DNA of 64,000 bases from Metabacillus dongyingensis (GCF_019933155.2 NZ_CP082944.1:2482001-2546000); one strand, 5' to 3'; counted from the first letter of the stretch, positions 8,430 through 17,303 are shown. Made by a program: numbers and translations. Notes: generated by a model from the sequence alone, not told the origin.

Positions 8430-9520
8430 CGCGAGCGGTAATCGTCAAAGCAAAGAGAACCGTAATAGGAAAAAAAGGCGGTATCTTAAGAAAGTATCCC
8501 CCCGAACAATTAGCAGCTTTTGTTATTAGAGACATCGTTCAAGATCTGCCTGAACAAGTTGATGAAATTATTTTCGGCAATGCGGTGGGGCCTGGAGGTA
8601 ATATTGCGAGATTGTCAGGATTGGAGAGCGGTCTGTCTCATACTGTACCCGGTATGACAATCGACAGGCAATGCGGCTCTGGATTAGAAGCAATTCGCCT
8701 TGCTTGTTATCTGATCCAAGGCGGAGCGGGGCAAATATATATTGCGGGTGGTGTCGAAAGTACCAGTCAATCTCCGTACGCTAAACGGGCGCGTTTTTCA
8801 CCGGAACAGATCGGAGACCCTGATATGGGCGTTTCTGCGGAACATGTAGCTGAAAAATACGGGATTACACGGCAGATGCAGGATGATTATGCTCTGCTTA
8901 GTTATCAACGGTCCATTCATTCATTAAAAAAAGACTACTATTCTGATGAACTCGTTAAAATTACCGATATTCCCTTACAAGATGAAAGTTTAAATCCAAA
9001 GCTTAATTATGAGAGAATGTTGCGTCGATTGTCTCCTTGTTTTAAGGAAAATGGAACGGTAACGTTGGGAAACTGTTGTGGAATCAATGATGGGGCATCG
9101 GCGGTCCTTGTCATGTCTGAGGAAAAAGCCAAGGAGCTAGGATACCAACCAATCATGCGTTTTGTCGATAGTGTGGTATCAGGAGTGAACCCAAACTATC
9201 CAGCCATTGGTCCAATTCCTGCCGTTTCCCAATTATTATCTAGGCATTCTTTATTGATTCAGGATATCGATCTGTTTGAATTAAATGAGGCCTTTGCTTC
9301 AAAAGTAGTTGCATGTGCAAGTGAGCTTTCGATTCCTTATGAAAAATTAAACGTAGAAGGCGGCGCCATTGCCTTAGGCCATCCTTATGGTGCATCGGGA
9401 GCTATTTTGGTGACAAGATTATTTTATGAAGTCCAGCGTTACCAAGCGAACTATACTATTTCTGCTATAGGAATTGGCGGGGGAATTGGAATCGCTGTTT
9501 TATGGGAGAGTATGATATGA
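8426..9520 (+). CDS. yhfS: Thiolase-family protein, YhfS-like, lacking the second catalytic Cys
   Basis: A 364-residue thiolase. The nucleophilic Cys83 lies in IDRQCGSG, followed by LFELNEAFAS and the catalytic His in GGAIALGHPYGASGA. The usual C-terminal CIGGGxG motif reads GIGGGIGIA, so the second catalytic Cys is a Gly. Normal thiolases are about 390 residues. The start overlaps the ligase stop (ATGA) with a run of G residues as ribosome-binding site. In B. subtilis yhfS is also the third gene of the BirA-controlled operon. The missing residue makes a standard acetyl-CoA acetyltransferase role doubtful. Confidence 0.85.
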   Translation: MTRAVIVKAKRTVIGKKGGILRKYPPEQLAAFVIRDIVQDLPEQVDEIIFGNAVGPGGNIARLSGLESGLSHTVPGMTIDRQCGSGLEAIRLACYLIQGGAGQIYIAGGVESTSQSPYAKRARFSPEQIGDPDMGVSAEHVAEKYGITRQMQDDYALLSYQRSIHSLKKDYYSDELVKITDIPLQDESLNPKLNYERMLRRLSPCFKENGTVTLGNCCGINDGASAVLVMSEEKAKELGYQPIMRFVDSVVSGVNPNYPAIGPIPAVSQLLSRHSLLIQDIDLFELNEAFASKVVACASELSIPYEKLNVEGGAIALGHPYGASGAILVTRLFYEVQRYQANYTISAIGIGGGIGIAVLWESMI

Positions 9521-9858
9521 AAACAGATGTGACTTTAGTTCCGATAACAGAAGAAATGGTCCAAAACTATGAAACTATCTTTGGGAAACAAAACAGATTA
9601 CCGCCAACCTTTCCAATGATCTTTTATCGTTATATCACGGTTCCATGGGACTACAAGAGCGCACCAATTCATCGGAAACAGACCTGTGTTTGTACCAAGG
9701 AACTTTCCATTGGGGAAAGCTATCGCTGTGTAGTCACACTTGATCAAGAAACGCAAAAAGGAAAGTATACGTTTTACACCCAATCTCTCGTAGGGTACAA
9801 CTTGGAAGGAAGCGAGTGTTTTCGATGTGTGTCCGAAATAGTAGTACGTTTACCATAA
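9517..9858 (+). CDS. MaoC-like hot-dog protein, N-terminal type (FAS1-like dehydratase)
   Basis: About 113 residues resembling the N-terminal, non-catalytic hot-dog half of MaoC-type hydratases: TEEMVQNYETIFG, then PPTFPMIFYRY, and the core CTKELSIGESYRCVVTLDQE. No catalytic Asp/His pair is present. The ATG at 9517 overlaps the thiolase TGA (ATGA) with GGGAGAG in front, which is preferred to the upstream GTG-like starts. It probably pairs with the next protein to make a two-domain hydratase, as in split MaoC systems. That pairing is inference. Confidence 0.65.
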   Translation: MKTDVTLVPITEEMVQNYETIFGKQNRLPPTFPMIFYRYITVPWDYKSAPIHRKQTCVCTKELSIGESYRCVVTLDQETQKGKYTFYTQSLVGYNLEGSECFRCVSEIVVRLP

Positions 9859-10202
9859 CTGAAGAAAAAATTAAGCAGTATGCGTTTCTATCAGGGGACT
9901 TCAATCGGATTCATCTGGATCAAGAGGAAGCAGAACGTTTCGGATATAAAGCACCAATTGCCCATGGAATGTTGACAATGGGTCTTACATTGGATATCGC
10001 TTCTTTTATTACCGAAAAAGGGAGGAAGATTTCCACGTATGAGATGCAATTTCTAAAACCAATATTTAAGAATGATACGATTCATATATTTGCGGAAATG
10101 AAGCTGGAAAATGATTCTACCTATATTGTCATAATAGGCAGGAATGGAAAAGAAGTGGTAGTTAGGGGGCAATTAAAGATGGGGGAAGCAGCATCGTTAT
10201 AA
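9825..10202 (+). CDS. MaoC-like (R)-specific enoyl-CoA hydratase
   Basis: About 125 residues with the hydratase-2 signature SGDFNRIHLDQEEAERFGY (catalytic Asp and His), followed by APIAHGMLTMGL, the conserved substrate-channel motif. It would add water across a trans-2-enoyl-CoA. It overlaps the preceding hot-dog gene by 34 bases from ATG 9825, or 43 bases if GTG 9816 is used; AAGGAAG upstream fits either start imperfectly. It is the last intact gene of the BirA-controlled unit. Ligase, thiolase and hydratase together suggest acyl-chain processing, although no dehydrogenase is present. Confidence 0.78.
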   Translation: MCVRNSSTFTITEEKIKQYAFLSGDFNRIHLDQEEAERFGYKAPIAHGMLTMGLTLDIASFITEKGRKISTYEMQFLKPIFKNDTIHIFAEMKLENDSTYIVIIGRNGKEVVVRGQLKMGEAASL

Positions 10203-10220
10203 AACCATGAAAGAAACTAA

Positions 10221-10403
10221 ATAGCAAATTTTTTGTTATTAGTCATTTTCAATGCGACTTCTCAGGAAATTCAAGGTATAAAATCGGTCGAAGATATCAG
10301 AATAGAATTAAGCCCTGGTTCAAATGTTTACCGGGTTCGCTTAGAAAACAATCAAGAAGTTCAAATTGATGCGAGCACTGGGAAAGTTTTATCAACTAAG
10401 TAA
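10221..10403 (+). pseudogene. PepSY-domain fragment
   Basis: The frame ending at 10403 reads EIQGIKSVEDIRIELSPGSN, then VYRVRLENNQEVQIDA and STGKVLSTK. This is a typical PepSY repeat as found in peptidase propeptides and YpeB-like proteins. There is no convincing start codon or ribosome-binding site, and the upstream frame is closed by a stop before ATA at 10221, so it is the 3' end of a deleted gene. Confidence 0.6.
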
Positions 10404-10478
10404 GATTACTCAGGCTTTCTCATATCTTTATATGATGGATCTACTTTTGACACTCTGTATAGATACAGTGCTCTAACT

Positions 10479-10565
10479 ATGGCAGGTTTGGCCCTAATAT
10501 CTGCGGCTGCTCTGAGTGTGATGAAATTTGGGGCTCAGTGCGGAATGCCAGTTAAGAAGAAGTAG
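10479..10565 (+). other. Short hydrophobic ORF, probable gene remnant
   Basis: It encodes 28 residues, MAGLALISAAALSVMKFGAQ and then CGMPVKKK: a hydrophobic stretch with a basic end like the last helix of a membrane or surface protein. No ribosome-binding site is visible. It lies between the PepSY fragment and non-coding DNA and is most likely a 3' remnant. Confidence 0.3.
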
Positions 10566-11088
<523 letters not shown>

Positions 11089-11175
11089 TATTAAATACCC
11101 CTCTTTTTCATTCTTTATCCAAACATGAACAACTAAGTGATAATCACCATCAGATTTGGGCATTCTGTAAAGTGC
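11089..11175 (-). pseudogene. Nudix hydrolase N-terminal fragment
   Basis: The minus frame reads MPKSDGDYHLVVHVWIKNEK then EGYLI, which closely resembles the first strand region of Nudix hydrolases (DYHLVVHVWIxNxxGEYLI). The Nudix box itself is absent, downstream sequence diverges, and a stop precedes the fragment. It is a remnant. Confidence 0.5.
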
Positions 11176-11280
11176 TTAGGACTTCCTCCTGATAATGGCC
11201 CGATTGTGGAAGATCGATATTAGTAAATGTAATCTAAAATTCAAAGGGAATTTCAATTAAAGCCCCTTTTGTGCGGTTGT

Positions 11281-12036
11281 TTAGACATTGCCTAGATAGC
11301 TTCGCGTTATGTTTTGGAGAACAATTTTTCCATTCTTACTGTATTTTTCGAATAACTCTGACAGGAGAAAAACAAAACGTTCATACTCTTCGTAATTTTT
11401 TTTCGGAGCATAGGACGCTGATAAATTCCTTCCTAAAAATCCTTCATAATCAAATAGCAAATCATTTTGATACTTTTTAAACTCATACTTTCCATCTTTA
11501 AAAAAGCTGTTAAATACTTCTGGAGTTTCTTCCATTCCACCGCTAAATCCTTTGAAATTTGGACAGGTCTTTTGGCAAATTTCTGCATTCTCTTTATTAA
11601 TCAGGCTAGTTAAATCTCTGCTATTCCAAACAAGAACGACATTTGCCTTTTGTTTCAAAATCCGTTGACATTCGATTTTGAATGCTTCTTTATTAAACCA
11701 ATGAAATGCCTGGGCTACAGTTACTAAATCCACACTTTTCCCTTTTAAAGTGGTATTTTCAGCAGTTGCCTTTATTGATTTAAAACGATAATATAGTTTT
11801 AACGATTGCTCAGCCTCCTTTCTCATGTCATCATTTGGCTCTACTCCAATAACATTTAGACCTCTTTCAAGCAGCTGGCGGCTAAATATCCCCGTACCTG
11901 AACCAATATCGGCCACAATCCGATCCACTTTCAGTTGGTTAGCTGAAAACAAATAATCAATATATTCATTAGGGTAACTGGGGCGATATTTCGCATATAT
12001 ATCGGCCTTGTCGGTAAAATTTCCTGTTGTTTTCAC
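11281..12036 (-). CDS. Class I SAM-dependent methyltransferase
   Basis: A 251-residue cytosolic methyltransferase. The SAM-binding motif VADIGSGTGIFSRQLLERG lies at about 40-60, motif II NVIGVEPNDDM follows, and AQAFHWFN is typical of the UbiE/Methyltransf_11 group whose members act on small molecules. The start is a GTG with AGAAGGT about six bases upstream. Intact genes flank it on the same strand, but fragments lie beyond both sides. The substrate is unknown. Confidence 0.8.
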   Translation of the reverse strand: MKTTGNFTDKADIYAKYRPSYPNEYIDYLFSANQLKVDRIVADIGSGTGIFSRQLLERGLNVIGVEPNDDMRKEAEQSLKLYYRFKSIKATAENTTLKGKSVDLVTVAQAFHWFNKEAFKIECQRILKQKANVVLVWNSRDLTSLINKENAEICQKTCPNFKGFSGGMEETPEVFNSFFKDGKYEFKKYQNDLLFDYEGFLGRNLSASYAPKKNYEEYERFVFLLSELFEKYSKNGKIVLQNITRSYLGNV

Positions 12037-12249
12037 AATACTACCTTCTTCCCCACGATATAAAGTGCAGAAATAGGAACCAAATAATTAAATTTTTTGC
12101 TGTAACCTCTAAGTCTACAACTTTAGAGTTCAGCCAAAAAACTAACCCATTATCTGGCCCTTATGTAAAAGAACTTCAGAATCACTTATCTAGTTAATAT
12201 ACACTATTTGTTAATCATTTCCGCGATTGTTAAAGATCATCGAAGTTGA

Positions 12250-12765
12250 TTATTGAGTGTTATTTACTGGTAGTGCTGATAAAGGTGAAAAATTTCCAAC
12301 TACCTTTTTATAAAAAATAAGAGTTGCATTTTCATTTAATTTCTTTTTAACACCTGTTTTTTTGTATCCCATTTTTTCGTATAAATAGCAATTACGTTTT
12401 TCCTCTAAAATTGCAGCTAATTCCCAACTTATTGCTTTTGGAAACATTTCTTCAACTAAAGTTATAGCTTTTTGGGCAATCCCTTTCCCTTGATATTCAG
12501 AAAGAATAAACATTGGACTTATCCAAAATTGCACTTCTTCTTTCCAAAATATACAGATCGCACCTACATTACTGTTATCGACAATAATTTTATAGAACCC
12601 ACCGTTAGTGTTATTTATTCTCTTTATTACTCCTTCTATAGTTTCGTTTGCTGGGTTTGTTTTGTAATCTTTATATTTATCCAACAGTGGCAAAAATGCA
12701 TTTACCTGAATATCAAAAATAATTTGAGAATCAGCATTTGTTGCTTTTTCTAACCTAATGTCCAT
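12250..12765 (-). CDS. GNAT-family N-acetyltransferase
   Basis: About 171 residues with the GNAT acetyl-CoA loop, reading MFILSEYQGKGIAQKAITLVE, and the late motif CYLYEKMGYKKTG. It transfers an acetyl group from acetyl-CoA to an unknown amine. ATG 12765 is preferred to the upstream TTG because GGTGG lies at proper distance. It is the second gene on this strand before the methyltransferase, but a 210-base gap separates them. Confidence 0.78.
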   Translation of the reverse strand: MDIRLEKATNADSQIIFDIQVNAFLPLLDKYKDYKTNPANETIEGVIKRINNTNGGFYKIIVDNSNVGAICIFWKEEVQFWISPMFILSEYQGKGIAQKAITLVEEMFPKAISWELAAILEEKRNCYLYEKMGYKKTGVKKKLNENATLIFYKKVVGNFSPLSALPVNNTQ

Positions 12766-12927
12766 TAAAATCAACCACCAATCTATTTAATCAAGGTAAT
12801 AACATTCTACAAATTCACGAAATAATCTTCTTCCAATAATTAATGCCACTGTTTGTTGAAATAGAAATACAATTAAATTACGTACACTCGGAAATATAAT
12901 AAATAAAAAGCAAAGACACGAGTTGTC

Positions 12928-13098
12928 TTAGCTTCCATCACCATTCATATATCTATTGTCTCCCATAGTATGATTGCTGTTTCCACCAGTTTTAACATTA
13001 GGATTATGACCTTTATTGTTATTATTTTTCTTTCGTCTAAAATCTATTGCCCAGGATAAAGAAATGATACCAGCGATTAGTCCAAATAACCAGAAAAT
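12928..13098 (-). CDS. Small membrane protein with apparent AUU start, 56 residues
   Basis: After a near-perfect GGAGGTGAT ribosome-binding site and an in-frame TAA, the frame opens at ATT: IFWLFGLIAGIISLSWAIDF, then RRKKNNNN and a polar tail rich in Asn, Gly and His ending NGDGS. One membrane helix is followed by a basic stop-transfer sequence and a flexible cytoplasmic tail. No ATG, GTG or TTG is available in the first helix, so AUU (as in infC) or loss of ATG by point mutation must be assumed. I do not recognise a named family. Confidence 0.5.
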   Translation of the reverse strand: MFWLFGLIAGIISLSWAIDFRRKKNNNNKGHNPNVKTGGNSNHTMGDNRYMNGDGS

Positions 13099-13143
13099 TT
13101 AGATCACCTCCAAAAGAGCGTTTTGGATTAATGCTCCCTTTAA

Positions 13144-13368
13144 TGGAATAACTACAATAAGAAAATAATTTCTGCAACTAATTCACGTGCTGTTATTGCT
13201 GCAAAAGATGACTATATTGTACCTTTTCAAGTAAGTCAAAATTTATCAGAACAATTGAATACATCATTTTATCCTGTTGAAAAAGGTGGTCATTTTCTAG
13301 AAGATGATGGATTCATTTCTTTCCCATTGGTTTATGATATTTTAAATAATATGATGAAAACTGTATAA
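13144..13368 (+). pseudogene. Alpha/beta hydrolase (RBBP9/YdeN type) C-terminal fragment
   Basis: The frame encodes AAKDDYIVPFQVSQNLSEQL and EKGGHFLEDDGF, the Asp and His of the catalytic triad in the spacing used by RBBP9/YdeN-type serine hydrolases. The nucleophile half is missing and no start is present; a TAA lies directly upstream. It is a remnant. Confidence 0.6.
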
Positions 13369-13423
13369 ATAATGAGGGATGTCAACTTTTCGTGACACCT
13401 TAAAATTTTAAAATGTTCCTAAA

Positions 13424-13695
13424 CAATCTGGCACGACGCATCCAATAAGTTCGAATTTGTAAGTGTAGAAGCAATTAAGCAATGTGTCATTTTAGACCTA
13501 GGTATTGCAATATTACCGGAAATGGTAGTAAAAACAGAGATTGAGAGAGGTATACTAAAAGAATTAGTTTGTAAAAGTGTTGTCACACCTATTAGTACAC
13601 AAATTGTTTGGCATAAAGATAAATTTATGACACTTCCTTTGCAATCTTTTATACAATTAACTTATAACAGTTTTGGTGTAAGTAAAGCTTTCTAA
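13424..13695 (+). pseudogene. LysR-type regulator C-terminal fragment
   Basis: The frame encodes FEFVSVEAIKQCV and DLGIAILPEMVVKTEIERGI, the typical effector-domain segment of LysR-type regulators, and runs to a stop followed by a good terminator. The helix-turn-helix and first effector half are absent. It is a remnant, not a functional regulator. Confidence 0.65.
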
Positions 13696-13701
13696 AACTT
13701 C

Positions 13702-13735
13702 AAAAAAACTATAGATACATATCTATAGTTTTTTT
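13702..13735 (+). terminator. Terminator after the LysR fragment
   Basis: AAAAAACTATAGAT and ATCTATAGTTTTTTT form a 14-bp stem with a four-base loop and T tail. It retains the structure of a working terminator although its gene is broken. Confidence 0.8.
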
Positions 13736-13815
13736 GTTCCTTAATGGCGGTTATTTGAACTATCGTTCCCATTAGTTGTCTGTAAAACCTCGAAAGTCGG
13801 GCTTGTGTGTAGAAG

Positions 13816-14491
13816 TTAAATAGACTGGGCAAGACGGAATCCAAGGTCCTCTATTGTAAATGACGGATGGCTGCGACGACGACACGAAGCCCCACAACCC
13901 CTGGCCTCTTCAGCCCAGCTACCTCCTCGGAAAATTCGGTAGGAGCCGTATACTTGTTCATCATATATATCCCAACACCACTCCCAAACATTCCCTAACA
14001 TATCATAAAGACCCCATGCATTCGGTTCCTTTCTTCCTACTTCATGGATTTTGCCTCCTGAATTTTCATTAAACCAGGCTATCTTATCAAGCTCTCCGTA
14101 TCTATAACCAGCAGTCCCTGCTTTACATGCATATTGCCACTGCTTCTGAAGGAAGTCGATAGCCGTCTGATTCCCAATCACAAATAATGTTTTCACCATC
14201 ATTACTTATAGAATAACACTCTTTCAGACAAGCTTTTTGTGAAAGCAGATTACAAAAAGAAATTGTATCATTCCAAGATATATTTACAACCGGTTTTAGA
14301 TCAACGTCAAAAGGATTAAGTGTTTTATTAACAGCATTGTATAGACCCATAGTTACAGGATGCCGTGCGAGAAGAAACGGTCTTATTTCAGCTTTCCATT
14401 TGCTTTTTATTCTATCGTCACTTAATTCTATTTCTCCCCCTGGAATTTCAACCATTAGATGGTCAATGTAACTCTTTATTTCATTTGACAC
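13816..14491 (-). pseudogene. Formylglycine-generating-enzyme/SUMF1-family protein, frameshifted
   Basis: Two overlapping frames together make one FGE-sulfatase-domain protein. The N-terminal frame (14123-14491) has MVEIPGGEI, RHPVTMGLYN, VNISWNDTISFCNLLS and GYRLPSEA. The C-terminal frame (from about 14145 down to 13816) continues with [35 protein letters not shown] and LGFRLAQ. At the junction GAAGCAGTGGCA would restore the family motif EAEWQYA if two bases (AG) were added, so a dinucleotide deletion is the likely lesion. The family oxidises cysteines or related substrates. Confidence 0.75.
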
Positions 14492-14677
14492 TCTACCATC
14501 CTCCTAATGATCTCGTTTTTACAAATTTTACCGTATTTAGAAGCGTTATATCAATTTGTTTTTTTGCAGATAACTGTCCGTTAATTTAACAAGAAAACGC
14601 TGAACCCCTTAGTTTGGTGTTGGTCTCGTAAACACAGAGCAAAAATCCTCATCTTCCCCATTAAAGTTATTCTTTGT

Positions 14678-15466
14678 TTATTCGTGATTAAATTTTTTAT
14701 TGGCAATCCAATAATTCGTTACAAAGAGTATCAGTACAATCCAAACAATCGCTACTAGTGCGTTCTCTATTGCTTTTGTATCTGCTGATCCTGTGACCAG
14801 CACTGCCATTGCATGTTTGCTCATACTTGCCGGATTTATAAAATCAATAATTGGAATTAAACCAACAATAATTCTGCAACCTAAAAGGAAAACAATTGAA
14901 ATTAATGCGATAATACCCTGACTGTTAAAAATCGTACTAATCATCGTTGTAAAAGATACGATAAAAAGAACCCATACAAGATAAAATAATAGTGCAAGAA
15001 TCATGTGTGAAAATGGAACATCTGTAAAAAGATAATTTACATATAAATAAGAAGCAAAGTATCCAATTGCTGCACTAAAGGCTGCTATCAAATAATTTGA
15101 TGCAATTTTTCCAGCTATATATGAAAGAACAGTAACAGGTCGTGTTAAAATAAAGGCCAGCATGCCATTTGCTTTATCTGTTTGAATAATACCCATCATT
15201 GAGATTGCCAGAATCATAAGCCCGAGCTGATCAAATTGAGATCCTAATGTGCTTGCCAGTACTTCACCGCCTTTTTGAGCTGTCATGCTCGGATCAATTG
15301 TAATTCCCTGACCACCGCCTGCCGCTCCCAATATTGCTGGCAAGAAATGAGTTACTATAGGCTGGGTTATCCCTAAAAAGATAAAAACGATCGGCAGCCA
15401 AATAACTTTAAACTCACGTATCATTTGAACAAATTCTTTTTTTATCAGGACATTAAAATTATTCAT
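14678..15466 (-). CDS. ABC transporter permease (ABC-2 type)
   Basis: A 262-residue membrane protein with about six helices. The N-terminal MNNFNVLIKKEFVQMIREFK is typical of ABC-2 export permeases, and GMLAFILTRPVTVLSYIAGK is characteristic. It starts on the last bases of the ATPase gene (ATGA overlap), so the two are coupled. With the small protein upstream it resembles the yxlE-yxlF-yxlG arrangement of Bacillus. The exported substrate is unknown. Confidence 0.8.
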   Translation of the reverse strand: MNNFNVLIKKEFVQMIREFKVIWLPIVFIFLGITQPIVTHFLPAILGAAGGGQGITIDPSMTAQKGGEVLASTLGSQFDQLGLMILAISMMGIIQTDKANGMLAFILTRPVTVLSYIAGKIASNYLIAAFSAAIGYFASYLYVNYLFTDVPFSHMILALLFYLVWVLFIVSFTTMISTIFNSQGIIALISIVFLLGCRIIVGLIPIIDFINPASMSKHAMAVLVTGSADTKAIENALVAIVWIVLILFVTNYWIANKKFNHE

Positions 15467-16368
15467 TTCCTCACCACCAGTTTTAAGAAGATTTCTTCTA
15501 AAGTACCGTTATTAATTTCGAATTTTACGATGTTCACTTCATGCTCAAGTGCATTTACAAGTAACATATTTTTGTTTTTTTCGATGTTTTCAACTTTTAT
15601 TTTGACTTTATGCCCAATGACCTCTATTTCCTCCACATAAGGTAATTTTTTTACAACGTCAATCCATTTATGATCTTTCGCTGTGATTTCTACGTTTAGA
15701 CTATTTTTGCTATTGCGTTTTAACAGTTCGTTGATGGTGGTATCTTCTATTTTTATTCCATTTTTTATAATGACAAATCGTTCGCATATTTCTTCCGCAT
15801 CGCCTAATATATGGGTTGATAATAAAATCGTGGTATCTTTTTTTATTTCTTCGATCAGGTTTAACACTTCTCTTCGCCCGATTGGATCTAGTGCGGATAC
15901 CGGTTCATCCATGACAATAAGCGAAGGCTTATGCAGCAGTGCTTGTGCAATTCCGAGTCGCTGTTTCATTCCACCTGAAAATGTGCCAACTTTTGAATGT
16001 TCTTCACCTATTAGTCCGACTTTGGTCAAAATTTCAGGTATTGAGTTTGTTAATTCTTCTTTTTGCAATCCAGAAAGCTGCCCCATAAACGTAAGAGTTT
16101 CTTTCGCTGTCATCCAATGAAAAAAGTTAGGGTACTGTGGCAGGTAGCCAATTTCCCTTTTCATTTTCGATATTTTTTTCCCATTCAGTAAAACTTCGCC
16201 TGCGTTTGGGTCGATAATATCTGAAATCACTTTTATTAAAGTCGATTTCCCAGCTCCATTCGGCCCGATCAAACCGACACATTCTCCCGATTGCAGTTCC
16301 ATTGAGAAATTATTGACAGCGACTTTTTCTTTAAATGTTTTCGTCACATTTTTGATTTCCAATTTCAT
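15463..16368 (-). CDS. ABC transporter ATP-binding protein
   Basis: A 301-residue ATPase with Walker A GPNGAGKS near 35, Q-loop YLPQYPNF, signature FSGGMKQRLGIAQALL and Walker B LIVMDEPVSALDP, followed by LLSTHIL. The C-terminal 80 residues form the accessory region common in exporter ATPases. It overlaps by ATGA with the small membrane protein upstream and the permease downstream, so all three are translated together. Confidence 0.88.
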   Translation of the reverse strand: MKLEIKNVTKTFKEKVAVNNFSMELQSGECVGLIGPNGAGKSTLIKVISDIIDPNAGEVLLNGKKISKMKREIGYLPQYPNFFHWMTAKETLTFMGQLSGLQKEELTNSIPEILTKVGLIGEEHSKVGTFSGGMKQRLGIAQALLHKPSLIVMDEPVSALDPIGRREVLNLIEEIKKDTTILLSTHILGDAEEICERFVIIKNGIKIEDTTINELLKRNSKNSLNVEITAKDHKWIDVVKKLPYVEEIEVIGHKVKIKVENIEKNKNMLLVNALEHEVNIVKFEINNGTLEEIFLKLVVRK

Positions 16369-16604
16369 AATCTCTCACTCTCCTCTCGCCCTATAACAAA
16401 GTACAGAATTGGACCAATTGTATTTACTAAAAGGATAATTAATGTCCACACTAGAACATTTTTTCTCGTTTTTCTATGTCTGTATAAATCTATTAAAGCA
16501 ATTAGAACTAATAGGAAACCTACTGCAATAAACGGCAATATTATGGGGATAAAAGCCATAAAGTCAATATCCTTTAATTCATCAAACCCATAGTGAATTT
16601 GCAT
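16365..16604 (-). CDS. Small PLDc_N-like membrane protein (YxlE type)
   Basis: About 79 residues with two membrane helices, FIPIILPFIAVGFLLVLIAL and VLVWTLIILLVNTIGPILYF, joined by a basic loop and ending GREESERL. This is the short phospholipase-D-nuclease N-terminal module (PLDc_N) seen in YxlE. ATG 16604 is chosen because AAGGAAG stands seven bases upstream; a longer frame would begin inside the promoter region. Its stop overlaps the ATPase start. Confidence 0.7.
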   Translation of the reverse strand: MQIHYGFDELKDIDFMAFIPIILPFIAVGFLLVLIALIDLYRHRKTRKNVLVWTLIILLVNTIGPILYFVIGREESERL

Positions 16605-16621
16605 ATTAAACACTTCCTTTT

Positions 16622-16652
16622 CATTATCGTTATTGATAATGATAATAATAAC
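16622..16652. promoter_or_regulatory. Fur-box-like GATAAT repeat
   Basis: It contains ATTATCGTTATTGATAATG followed by ATAATAATAAC, with two tandem GATAAT hexamers and inverted ATTATC. It lies just upstream of the ABC operon start. It resembles the hexamer view of Fur boxes, but the Bacillus 7-1-7 consensus is not fully met. Confidence 0.3.
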
Positions 16653-16677
16653 TTCAAAGGAAGTACATTGCAATACC

Positions 16678-16703
16678 TATTCTCATTATTTATAATAAGA
16701 ATA
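16678..16703. promoter_or_regulatory. Palindromic operator between divergent regulator and ABC operon
   Basis: A 26-base near-perfect palindrome, TATTCTCATTATT followed by TATAATAAGAATA, has a single arm mismatch pair. It lies in the 150-base divergent gap and is a natural binding site for the HTH regulator at 16755. Confidence 0.5.
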
Positions 16704-16754
16704 AATTTAAAGTAAATAAACACACAATTAATAAACACAAATAAGGAGAACATT

Positions 16755-17294
16755 ATGGTTAATAAAGTTGAAGTTTTAATGCATCCAGTAAGAATGAAAA
16801 TTTCTCAGGTGCTAATGAGGAATAAAAACAATGGATTAACACCCTTAGAAATGGTGAAAATTATTAAAGGCGTACCTCAGGCAACTCTTTATAGGCATTT
16901 ACAAGTTATGTTGGATTCTGGTATTATTCGCGTTATTAAGGAAAAAAAAGTCAAATCTGTTTCCGAAAAATATTACGCTTTAAATGAAAGTGAGGCTAGA
17001 CTTAATATAGAAGATTGGAAAAATGCTTCTAGTGAGAAGAAGCTTAATTATGTTTCATATTATCAATTATCACTGATGACTCAATATCAAAGTTATCTTA
17101 AGAAATTAGAAGAACAAAACTGCCGGGAAGATGGTGCTACTTTCTCTTTGGTAGAATTAAAGATAGATGAGGATCACTTCATACAATTTCAAAATGAATT
17201 AAACGAATTAATGACTAAATACTACCATACCCCGAGCAATGAAATAGATGCTCCAGTTCGAACAATCGCTGTTACAATTATTCCAGAAACTTAA
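16755..17294 (+). CDS. HTH transcriptional regulator (ArsR-like winged helix)
   Basis: A 179-residue protein. EVLMHPVRMKISQVL followed by LTPLEMVKIIKGVPQATLYR and HLQVMLDSGIIRV forms an ArsR-type winged helix within the first 75 residues. A helical C-terminal effector or dimer region of about 100 residues follows. It is divergent from the ABC exporter unit and is preceded by ATAAGGAGAAC. It is the likely regulator of that unit through the palindrome at 16678. The ligand is unknown. Confidence 0.78.
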   Translation: MVNKVEVLMHPVRMKISQVLMRNKNNGLTPLEMVKIIKGVPQATLYRHLQVMLDSGIIRVIKEKKVKSVSEKYYALNESEARLNIEDWKNASSEKKLNYVSYYQLSLMTQYQSYLKKLEEQNCREDGATFSLVELKIDEDHFIQFQNELNELMTKYYHTPSNEIDAPVRTIAVTIIPET

Positions 17295-17303
17295 ACGAAT
17301 TAA

